NCBI GenBank assembly: GCA_036260255.1 | Contig: DATAAF010000132.1 | Location: 1 to 29,932 of the forward strand | Reading direction: 5' to 3' | Source of the DNA: DASZJY01 sp036260255 | GTDB taxonomy: Bacteria > Actinomycetota > Acidimicrobiia > Acidimicrobiales > AC-14 | DNA: 29,932 nt | Shown: piece by piece, positions 16,701-22,803 of the stretch | Numbering within the stretch: the stretch's first letter is position 1 | Layout: each line of letters starts with the position of its first letter | Program-made: the position numbers and the translations under genes | The notes under the pieces: generated by a model | What the model saw: the letters and a program-made list of their open reading frames with translations, nothing else | The model's database searches: none | What the model was told of the DNA's origin: nothing

Positions 16701-17717
16701 CCCCCGCCGTTCGGCGAGAGGTCGAAGCGGACCATCCGCCTGCTGGTACAAGCCGAGGATCAGATGCTCCATGTGCACTCTGTCCTCGTCGGACGCATCT
16801 CGCAGCCCTTGGGCATACGCCAGTGCGGCCATGGCCGAGGGAGTGAGCCGCTCGAGAGCCGCCGACGGATCGGTCGTCTCCGGTTGTGTCATGAGGAGCC
16901 GGGCGTGGCCCGACGGGGTCAGGATCCTGTCGAGCGGTTCGATCTCACCGATCACGGCGTCCAGGAAGCCGTTCTCCACGAGGCGCGAGTGGAGGTCGGG
17001 CTCGAGGAGGGCGAGCCCGACGACTACCAGGCGCCCGTGCAGCTGGGGGGCCAGCGCCTTGTCGAACAAGGCACGCACCTGGGCGAGCCACTCGAGCGTC
17101 GAAGCTCGGGCGGCCGTCGGTTCGTCGCCGACCTTGACCCGCTCGGCCTGGTGACCTCCGTACTCGCCGTGCTCGGCGAGGACCTGGCTGACCAACGCGA
17201 ATGCAGAGAGCGGGCCCGGCGACCGCCGCAAGACCCCGGCGACCGTCGGAGACAGCCGGAGCCCGTCGTCCAGCAGGGCGCCCGCGGTCTCCGGGCCTAC
17301 CAGGCCGTCGGCCGTCAGCCCGTGGAGTCGCTGGAACGCCCGTACGGCTCGCTCGGTGAGGGGGCCGTAGACGCCGTCGACGGGCCCCGGATTGAACCCT
17401 GCCTTCTGCAGCGCGCGCTGCACGGCGAGCACGTCCCCGCCCTTGATCGCCCCGTGCAGCGTCCGCCGGAGCGAATGGGTCCTCAACTTGTCGCCGGCCG
17501 GTTCCTCGGCCAGGCGACGCCACGTCTGCGGCCCTGCCAGACCGTCGGCCGGAAGCCCCCGAGCGGCCTGGAACCGCGCTACTGCCGCCGCCGTGTCCGG
17601 GCCGTAGATGCCGTCGATCCTGCCAGGATCGAACCCGGCGTCGCGGAGGGCACTCTGCAGGAGCCTCACGTCGTCCCCCGAGACTGCACCGTGGAGCGTG
17701 CGACCTCGCTGCGCCAC
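13755..17717 (-). CDS. KAP-family P-loop NTPase with N-terminal peptidoglycan-binding-like and Clp-N-like domains
   Basis: This 1320-residue protein combines several domains. Residues 8-67 and 86-147 are two PG_binding_1-like domains (DGIYGPDTAAAVARFQ and DGVYGPLTERAVRAFQ). Residues about 170-280 are an unassigned alpha/beta region. Residues about 290-348 and 374-425 resemble Clp-N repeats (MEHLILGLYQQADG and SGHLLVGALSVTG). The KAP core has Walker A GLFGDWGTGKST (493-504), LFNAWSYADANLWAGLV (546-562), Walker B IVLYIDDLDRC (899-909) and TPQNYLEKIFQIPLTIPAM (984-1002). As is typical for KAP, membrane helices (about 712-733 and 738-757) and coiled coils lie between Walker A and B. Residues about 1017-1105 are acidic and low complexity. 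The GTG start has GGGAGG six bases upstream. KAP NTPases are known from phage exclusion and membrane-associated signalling; the role here is inferred. Confidence 0.88.
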   Translation of the reverse strand: MAQRGRTLHGAVSGDDVRLLQSALRDAGFDPGRIDGIYGPDTAAAVARFQAARGLPADGLAGPQTWRRLAEEPAGDKLRTHSLRRTLHGAIKGGDVLAVQRALQKAGFNPGPVDGVYGPLTERAVRAFQRLHGLTADGLVGPETAGALLDDGLRLSPTVAGVLRRSPGPLSAFALVSQVLAEHGEYGGHQAERVKVGDEPTAARASTLEWLAQVRALFDKALAPQLHGRLVVVGLALLEPDLHSRLVENGFLDAVIGEIEPLDRILTPSGHARLLMTQPETTDPSAALERLTPSAMAALAYAQGLRDASDEDRVHMEHLILGLYQQADGPLRPLAERRGLREDDLELALADAVGKSRFPRPSGPVPTIVPSPPRLSAHVEKALANAVWVADGIESEAINSGHLLVGALSVTGCKVVEALAHRGIVPQDVEGWEEPQSLTGEPTTGPTEPYRRAFPGFVGDEPSAHDHLGFENDVRSLCTLLVAKQVEPPISVGLFGDWGTGKSTFMRQMRAEIREICRQAAAAEEARKTDPSRPEPAFCSHVKQILFNAWSYADANLWAGLVTRIFEGLAEADPDERGDPRRQKEERERLEQERRQVLQNLETAELLQAEALEREEAANKRLVTAQEELESVKGQLAEKIADLRRVGADGPEIPDPAELIKEASKELKEAAGVPVAETIEGLRALEEHLRYSGTRLALAWQKAWEDKRQRRWIVGGVSAGAVMLAVGMVLLVAGQGSALAAFFASLLPVAAGAVAAVNKTLAAINLAASKAAKVVREAETARSRQERRQVEQFAREEAALRAEIDQLTAEQARRSDEVARAMTAVEQAKNELAEIQAGRRLYRFIEERATSPEYQRYLGLIALIRRDFKKLADLMLAAREDPPEAAPPAHDALPRIDRIVLYIDDLDRCPADRVVQVLEAVNLLLAFPLFVVVVGVDSRWLTRSLQRHYAVQLAPSVTGADHVESLPASDSASLDDETAHWEATPQNYLEKIFQIPLTIPAMSGAGFTRLVSDLFPVRREEPAGDDSNTGIGSEASPSLTRPEAPTGTGPVSTEGGSEGRSADMEQTVRAGPEHTTGADVEATHLPPPAPALTRPERTIEMNPLSLEVFPGELEFLSRLAPFIQTPRAAKRLANTYRLVRAGLDQGELARFVTEKGAGGEYRVALVLLAVLVGFPAMAGDFFEDLAGFPGSTWAEFLAGPQRDRAGREGSGGEGVGGRQPETAQEPGASSPHDGRSAPAGGPQASEEPSFEQLERRRLNRCLALVEDDGMPAAIEPYQRWARRVARYSFQTVRLAAGVASEQGPVDRPALAAPAPPTGAR
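17283..17702 (-). repeat. Duplicated PG_binding_1-like domain
   Basis: Residues 6-65 and 84-145 of the KAP NTPase align closely: both begin R-TLHGA and then GDxV, QxAL, AGFxPGxxDGxYGPxT, AVxxFQ and ADGLxGPxT. The conservation of the otherwise variable RTLHGA lead-in suggests an internal duplication rather than two independently acquired domains. Confidence 0.7.
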
Positions 17718-17723
17718 CTCAAG

Positions 17724-17729
17724 CCTCCC
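17724..17729 (-). promoter_or_regulatory. Shine-Dalgarno deciding the KAP NTPase GTG start
   Basis: The plus-strand cctccc reads GGGAGG on the minus strand and sits six bases before the GTG at 17717, optimal spacing. It supports this start, which places the first PG-binding-like domain almost at the N-terminus with no signal peptide. Confidence 0.7.
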
Positions 17730-18004
17730 GGATCGCCACTTCGATCGACTCTCGCGTCAGGCCGTCGGGCCCTCGGGCGAGGTTATGACGGCCGCGGCCG
17801 CCAAGACGACGGAGCACGTGACGCGACCCGCTGATACACCCCGAGACCTGGGCACCGCGCCATCGAGTGAGGTAGCCCCTCAGCTCGGCGGCAGGGCCCT
17901 CGTCCCAAAGCCCGACCGAGCGTCGCACACCGGCGGGCGCGGCGAGAGATGTAACCCCCGCCCGGAGCCGCGGGTCCAACTCCAAACTCGAGCGTGGAGG
18001 GGCG

Positions 18005-18925
18005 TTGGTCCAGGCTGTCCTCTTTCCCGGGCAAGGGACGCAGACCCCCGGCATGGGGGAGGCCTGGCGCGCCCATCCGGCCTGGGAGGTCGTCGAGCGG
18101 GCCGAGGCGGCGGTCGGCGAGCCCCTCGCCCGCCTCCTCCTGGAGGCCGGTGACGAGCAGCTGGCCCGCACCCGTGAGGCCCAGCTGGCGGTGATGCTCG
18201 TGTCGCTCATGGGCTGGGAGGCTGTCCGTGAGCGGGTTGGCGCCCCGGTGGCCATGGCCGGCCACTCCCTCGGCCAGATCACCGCCCTGGTGGCGGCGAG
18301 GGCCCTCTCACTCGACGACGGCGTCCGCCTCGCCGCCCGGCGGGCGGACTGCACCCAGCGGGCGGCCGACCGCACCGGTGGGCGCATGGCCGCTCTCATG
18401 GGCGCCAGCCTGGAGCAGGCCGAGGAGGCCTGCCGGTCGGCGCCCGGCGAGGAACCGGGCTGCTGGGTGGCCAACGACAACGCACCCGGGCAGGTGGTCG
18501 TGGGCGGCACGCCCGACGGCCTGGAGGCGGCGTCGGCCCGGGCCCGGGAGCTGGGCGTCCGCCGGGTCGTGCCCCTGAACGTCGGCGGCGCCTTCCACAC
18601 GCCGCTCATGGAGACCGCCCGGACCGAGCTCGAGCCCGTCCTCGCCGCCACCCCGTTCGCCCCGACCGGGTGGCCGGTGATCTCCAACGTCGACGCCCGC
18701 CCCTACCAGGACGGGGACGGGTGGCGTGGCCGCCTGGCCGACCACCTGGTGCGGCCGGTGCAGTGGCGCTCGAGCATGGAGACCCTGGTGGCGCTGGGCG
18801 CCCAGTCGTTCCTGGAGGTGGGCCCCGGCGCCGTGTTGGGCGGGCTGGCCCGCCGCACCGTCCCCGATCGGCGGGTCCACAACGTCGCCGTCCCCGACGA
18901 CGTCCCCCTCATGGAGGTCGCATAG
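18005..18925 (+). CDS. fabD: Malonyl-CoA:ACP transacylase
   Basis: FabD transfers malonyl groups from CoA to acyl carrier protein for type II fatty acid synthesis. The 306-residue product begins with the family signature VLFPGQGTQ (residues 5-13), has the nucleophile Ser88 in AGHSLGQ, the carboxylate-binding Arg in LAARRADCTQ (about 113) and the catalytic His198 in GGAFHTPLM. The TTG start is preceded by GGAGG at 17996-18000 with four bases between. The next gene begins directly after its stop codon. It opens a fatty acid synthesis cluster that runs to fabI. Confidence 0.94.
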   Translation: MVQAVLFPGQGTQTPGMGEAWRAHPAWEVVERAEAAVGEPLARLLLEAGDEQLARTREAQLAVMLVSLMGWEAVRERVGAPVAMAGHSLGQITALVAARALSLDDGVRLAARRADCTQRAADRTGGRMAALMGASLEQAEEACRSAPGEEPGCWVANDNAPGQVVVGGTPDGLEAASARARELGVRRVVPLNVGGAFHTPLMETARTELEPVLAATPFAPTGWPVISNVDARPYQDGDGWRGRLADHLVRPVQWRSSMETLVALGAQSFLEVGPGAVLGGLARRTVPDRRVHNVAVPDDVPLMEVA

Positions 18926-19207
18926 ATGGATGTCGCAGGCCGTCCGGCCGAGAGCGTCGGCGTGCACGGCGAGCGCCCGCTCGTCCCCGAGCGGGTGATC
19001 GTCGCCCCCGCCGACGGGCGCTTCCGCCCCGTGACCTCGGGCGACTCCGCCGACATCGCCGAGGAGCAGGTCATCGGCTTCGTCGAGAGCCCCAACCGGT
19101 CCACGCCGGTCCGCAGTCCGTTCCGCGGCGTGCTCATGGGGACGCTGGCCCATGCCGGTGAACGGGTCCGGGAGGGACAGCCGGTCGCCTGGCTGCGCCA
19201 GGCCTGA
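18926..19207 (+). CDS. Biotinyl/lipoyl-like domain protein lacking the acceptor lysine
   Basis: This 93-residue protein has the two half-motifs of a biotinyl-carrier domain: VIVAPADGRFRPV at 24-36 and PVRSPFRGVLMGTLAHAGERVREGQPVAWL at 61-90, the latter very like the second half of biotin carboxyl carrier domains. The hairpin that normally reads EAMKME appears here as ESPNRS (54-59), so the modified lysine is replaced by Asn57. It should therefore not carry biotin or lipoate, and may be structural or a binding partner. The ATG directly abuts the fabD stop, so it is tightly coupled to fatty acid synthesis genes. A carboxyltransferase gene lies in the same cluster (22804-24201). Confidence 0.75.
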   Translation: MDVAGRPAESVGVHGERPLVPERVIVAPADGRFRPVTSGDSADIAEEQVIGFVESPNRSTPVRSPFRGVLMGTLAHAGERVREGQPVAWLRQA

Positions 19208-19224
19208 CCGGCGGGACGGTGCCC

Positions 19225-19230
19225 TATGCT
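19225..19230 (+). promoter_or_regulatory. Candidate -10 element for leaderless fabH transcript
   Basis: TATGCT, close to the TATAAT consensus, ends six bases before the ATG at 19237. There is no Shine-Dalgarno before that ATG. CTGACC at 19204-19209 could be a weak -35 with a short 15-base spacer, but it includes the stop codon of the preceding gene and may be chance. The element supports 19237 over the GTG at 19219 as the fabH start. Confidence 0.45.
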
Positions 19231-19236
19231 GACCGG

Positions 19237-20322
19237 ATGACGGCCTGGGAGCAGGCGCCGCCCAGCCCGGCCGCGACCGCACACCCGCATCCTTTCCGGC
19301 CCGCGCCCGGAGGGCGGGCGGCCGTCGCCGGCTGGGGGACGGCGATCCCCGAGAGGGTGGTCACGAACCACGACTGGGCGGAGCGGGTCGACACCAGCGA
19401 CGCCTGGATCGTCGAGCGCACCGGGATCCGCGAGCGGCGGTGGGCGGGGCCCGGCCAGACGACGGCGTCGCTGGCCATCGAGGCGGGCGCCGCCGCCATC
19501 AAGCTGGCCGACCTCAGCCCCGCCGAGATCGGCATCTGCATCGTCGCCACCTGCACGCCCGAGCAGCCCATCCCCGCCACTGCCTCCTTCGTGCAGGAGG
19601 GCCTGGGCCTGCGCTGCGGGGCCTTCGACCTCGACGCCGCCTGCGCCGGCTTCGTCTACGCCCTGGTGGTGGGCTCCGGCCTGCTCTCCACCGGCGGGCT
19701 CGACGCGGTGCTGGTCATCGGCTCCGAGGTCCTCTCCCGGGTCGCCGACCCCGAGGACCGCTCGACTGCCGTCCTCTTCGGCGACGGCGCCGGCGCGGTG
19801 GTGCTGGTGCCCGAAGGCTCGGGCCGGGCCGGCCCCCACCGGCCGAACGGCACCGACGGCGCCGGGCTCCTGGCGTGGGACCTCGGGTGCGACGGGTCGG
19901 CCGCCTCCCTGCTGGCCGTCCCCGCCGGCGGGAGCCGCCTCCCGACCAGTCCGGAGACGGTCGCCGCCGGCCTGCACTTCCTCAAGATGGAGGGGCAGGA
20001 GGTCTTCCGCCGGGCCGTCCGGGCCGTCGTCGACTCCGCCGCCGCCACGCTGGTCCAGGCGGGCGTGACGGCCGCCGACGTCGCCCTCTTCGTCCCCCAC
20101 CAGGCCAACTCCCGCATCATCGACGCCGCCGCCTCCCGGCTGGGCATCCCGGCCGAGCGGACCTTCGTCAACATCGACCGCTACGGCAACACCTCGGCCG
20201 CCTCCATTCCGATCGCCCTGGCCGAGGCGGCCGACGAGGGCCGGCTCCATCCCGGCGACCTGGTGCTGCTGTCGGGCTTCGGCGCGGGCATGTCCTGGGC
20301 CAGCGCCCTGCTCCGCTGGTGA
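19237..20322 (+). CDS. fabH: Beta-ketoacyl-ACP synthase III
   Basis: FabH starts fatty acid synthesis by condensing an acyl-CoA primer with malonyl-ACP. The product is 361 residues from the ATG at 19237. The family's catalytic triad is complete: Cys136 in LDAACAGF, His288 in VPHQANSRI and Asn318 in RYGNTSAAS. DTSDAWIVERTGI and LFGDGAGAVVL are also present. The first 25 residues are Pro/Ala-rich and extend beyond the usual start. A GTG at 19219 in the same frame would add six residues; I prefer 19237 because of the TANNNT element six bases upstream. The stop overlaps a GTG that is probably the original fabG start. Confidence 0.94.
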   Translation: MTAWEQAPPSPAATAHPHPFRPAPGGRAAVAGWGTAIPERVVTNHDWAERVDTSDAWIVERTGIRERRWAGPGQTTASLAIEAGAAAIKLADLSPAEIGICIVATCTPEQPIPATASFVQEGLGLRCGAFDLDAACAGFVYALVVGSGLLSTGGLDAVLVIGSEVLSRVADPEDRSTAVLFGDGAGAVVLVPEGSGRAGPHRPNGTDGAGLLAWDLGCDGSAASLLAVPAGGSRLPTSPETVAAGLHFLKMEGQEVFRRAVRAVVDSAAATLVQAGVTAADVALFVPHQANSRIIDAAASRLGIPAERTFVNIDRYGNTSAASIPIALAEAADEGRLHPGDLVLLSGFGAGMSWASALLRW

Positions 20323-20341
20323 CGGTCCCCGCCCGGGGGGG

Positions 20342-21091
20342 CTGACCATCGGCGGGCGCGTCGCCTTCGTCACCGGCGCCTCCCGGGGCATCGGGCGGGC
20401 CTGCGCTGTGGCGCTGGCCGCCGACGGGCACCGGGTCGGCGTGTGCTACGGGCACGACGACCAGGCGGCGGAGGAGACCTGCAAGGCGGTCGAGGCCGCC
20501 GGCGGCCAGGCGCTGGCGGTGCGGGCCGACGTCGTCGACCGGGCGGCGGTCGACGCCGCCTTCGGCCGGGTGGAGGAGGCGTTCGGCCGGGTGGAGGTAC
20601 TGGTGGCCAACGCCGGCATCACCCGTGACGGCCTGTTCGTGCGCATGAGCGAGGACCAGTGGGCCGACGTCCTCCGCACGAACCTCGACGGGGCGTTCCA
20701 CGCCATCCGGCGGGCGGCGCCGGGGATGCTGCGGGCCCGGTTCGGGCGCATCGTCACCGTGGGGTCGGTGGGCGGCCTGGCGGGGGCGGCGGGGCAGGCC
20801 AACTACGCGGCGGCCAAGGCCGGCCTCATCGGGCTCACCCGGGCCCTGGCCCGCGAGCTCGGCAGCCGTGGCGTGACCGCCAACGTGGTGGCCCCCGGTC
20901 CGATCACCACGGCGATGACCGACGCCCTCTCCGAGGAGCGGCGCCGGGAGATGACCGACGCGGTGCCCTTGGGCCGCTTCGGGTCGCCCGAGGAGGTGGC
21001 CGCCGTCGTCGCCTTCCTGTGCTCGGACGCCGCCGGTTACGTCAGCGGGGCGGTCGTCCCCGTCGACGGCGGCATGGGCATGGGCCACTGA
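20342..21091 (+). CDS. fabG: 3-oxoacyl-ACP reductase (SDR family), start disturbed
   Basis: FabG reduces 3-oxoacyl-ACP with NADPH. The frame carries the full short-chain dehydrogenase core: RVAFVTGASRGIGRA (cofactor loop), LVANAGIT, GRIVTVGSVGG with the catalytic Ser, YAAAKAGL with the catalytic Tyr and Lys, VAPGPI and the C-terminal SGAVVPVDGG. No ATG, GTG or TTG exists in this frame before the cofactor loop; the first ATG (20408) would remove it. The listed start is a CTG at 20342, the only near-cognate codon that keeps the domain. A GTG at 20319 overlapping the fabH stop is one frame out, and one extra G in the seven-G run at 20335-20341 would connect it to the gene. A sequence or assembly error is therefore likely. 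Confidence 0.88.
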   Translation: MTIGGRVAFVTGASRGIGRACAVALAADGHRVGVCYGHDDQAAEETCKAVEAAGGQALAVRADVVDRAAVDAAFGRVEEAFGRVEVLVANAGITRDGLFVRMSEDQWADVLRTNLDGAFHAIRRAAPGMLRARFGRIVTVGSVGGLAGAAGQANYAAAKAGLIGLTRALARELGSRGVTANVVAPGPITTAMTDALSEERRREMTDAVPLGRFGSPEEVAAVVAFLCSDAAGYVSGAVVPVDGGMGMGH

Positions 21092-21242
21092 CGACGGTTC
21101 GGGAGATCGCCCGCCCGGCTGCTAGTTTTCTGTGGACGAGGGCTTCCCCGACAGGCGCTCCCCCGGCAGGATCGTAACCTTCCGTTCCTCTTGGAAGTCC
21201 GTTGGCTCTGAGGGCGCGCTCCTTCGAAGTCCCACCCCACCC

Positions 21243-21250
21243 AGAGGAGG
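21243..21250 (+). promoter_or_regulatory. Strong Shine-Dalgarno of acpP
   Basis: AGAGGAGG lies nine bases before the ATG at 21260 and only three before the in-frame GTG at 21254. The spacing favours the ATG. The upstream 21092-21242 stretch has TANNNT candidates (TAGTTT at 21123, TAACCT at 21175) that could give acpP its own promoter, consistent with the high ACP level cells need. Confidence 0.7.
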
Positions 21251-21259
21251 ACCGTGACG

Positions 21260-21538
21260 ATGGACCGCCAGGAAGTGCTCGACAAGATCGCCGACGCCGC
21301 CGTCGAGGTCTTGGGAGTCGAGCGCGAGCTGGTCACCGAGGACGCCAGCTTCAAGGACGACCTCGACGCCGACAGCCTCGACCTCGTCGAGTTCGTCATG
21401 GCCGTCGAGGAGAGCTTCGGGATCTCGATCCCCGAGGAGAAGCTCCAGAACATCACCACCGTGGGGGCGGCGGTCTCCTACGTCATGGACAACGCCGGCG
21501 CCGAGTCGGCCACGGCCGAGACGGGGTCGGGCGGGTGA
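21260..21538 (+). CDS. acpP: Acyl carrier protein
   Basis: The 92-residue acidic protein carries growing acyl chains on a phosphopantetheine arm. The attachment site is Ser39 in the motif DADSLDLVEFV (36-46), followed by MAVEESFGISIPEE, the classic ACP helix. It has a short Ala/Thr/Gly-rich tail beyond the usual end. Start chosen by the Shine-Dalgarno at 21243-21250. The stop overlaps the fabF GTG (GTGA). Confidence 0.96.
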   Translation: MDRQEVLDKIADAAVEVLGVERELVTEDASFKDDLDADSLDLVEFVMAVEESFGISIPEEKLQNITTVGAAVSYVMDNAGAESATAETGSGG

Positions 21539-22773
21539 CCGACGCAGGCCGGCACCGGGTCGCCGTCACCGGCCTGGGCGTCAAGACGCCGGCCGGGTGC
21601 GACCTGGAGACGTTCTGGTCGACCCTCTGTGAGGGGCGGTCGACGGCCGCGCCCATTCGCCGCATCGACGTCTCCGAGCTGCCCATCGGCTTCGGCTGCG
21701 AGATCGTCGACTTCGATCCGGAGCCGTACCTCGGCTACAAGGAGGCCCGGCGCACCGACCGGGTGGCCCAGCTGGGGTTCGCCGCCGCCGCCGACGCCCT
21801 CGCCTCGGCCGGCGACCCCGGCTGCGACCCCGCCCGCTGCGGGGTGGTCGTGGGCACCGGCGTGGGCGGCCTCATCACCCAGGAGGAGCAGGAGCGCGAG
21901 CTGTTCAGCCGGGGGCCCTCCCGGGTGTCGCCGTTCCTCGTCCCCATGATGATGGCCAACGCCACCGCCGCCCTGGTGGCCATGAAGCTGGGCTGGACCG
22001 GCCCCAACTTCTGCGTCGCCACCGCCTGCACGGCCGGCGCCCACGCGGTCGGGGAGGCGGCCCGGCTCATCCGCGAGGGCAGTGCCGACACCGTCCTGGC
22101 CGGCGGCGCCGAGGCCTGCCTCACACCGATCGCGCTGGCGTCGTTCGCCCGGATGGGTGCCCTCTCCAGCCGCACCGACGACCCCGCCCGGGCGTCCCGG
22201 CCGTTCGATCCCGACCGGGACGGCTTCGTGATCGGCGAGGGAGCGGGCTTCCTCGTGCTCGAGCGCCTCGACCGGGCCCAGGCGCGGGGCGCCCACGTCT
22301 GGGGGGAAGTGGTTGGCTACGGCCGCAACGCCGACGCCTACCACGTGACCGCACCGTCCCCCGGCGGCGTCGGCGCCGCCGCCTGCATGGAGCTGGCGCT
22401 GGCCGACGCCGGGGTGCAGCCGGCCGACGTCGCCCACGTGAACGCCCACGGCACCTCGACGCCGCTCAACGACGCGGCCGAGGCCGAGGCCCTGGTGAAG
22501 GTCTTCGGCGAGGGCGGCCCGCCGGTCACCTCGATCAAGGGCGCGGTGGGCCACCTCATCGGCGCCGCCGGGGCGGTCGAGGCCATCACCGCCCTCCTCT
22601 CGCTGCGGGAGGGCCTGGTTCCGCCCACCGCGAACCACGACCGCACCGACCCGGAGCTGGCCATCGACGTGGTCGCCGAGGCGCCCCGCGAGGTGGCGGC
22701 CGGTCCGGTGGTGTCCAACTCGTTCGGCTTCGGCGGGCACAACGCCACCCTGGTGCTGGCGCCTCCGGGCTGA
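21535..22773 (+). CDS. fabF: Beta-ketoacyl-ACP synthase II
   Basis: FabF elongates acyl-ACP by condensation with malonyl-ACP. The 412-residue thiolase-fold protein has Cys165 in CVATACTAGAHA, His305 in VNAHGTSTPLND and His340 in KGAVGHLIGAAG, the full Cys-His-His set, plus the C-terminal SNSFGFGGHNATLV. The start is the GTG overlapping the acpP stop, giving the N-terminus TDAGRHRVAVTGLGVKTP; the frame is open further upstream, but that part overlaps acpP. Confidence 0.95.
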   Translation: MTDAGRHRVAVTGLGVKTPAGCDLETFWSTLCEGRSTAAPIRRIDVSELPIGFGCEIVDFDPEPYLGYKEARRTDRVAQLGFAAAADALASAGDPGCDPARCGVVVGTGVGGLITQEEQERELFSRGPSRVSPFLVPMMMANATAALVAMKLGWTGPNFCVATACTAGAHAVGEAARLIREGSADTVLAGGAEACLTPIALASFARMGALSSRTDDPARASRPFDPDRDGFVIGEGAGFLVLERLDRAQARGAHVWGEVVGYGRNADAYHVTAPSPGGVGAAACMELALADAGVQPADVAHVNAHGTSTPLNDAAEAEALVKVFGEGGPPVTSIKGAVGHLIGAAGAVEAITALLSLREGLVPPTANHDRTDPELAIDVVAEAPREVAAGPVVSNSFGFGGHNATLVLAPPG

Positions 22774-22803
22774 GCGGCTGGCCGGGCCCATCCCGCAGGA
22801 ACG

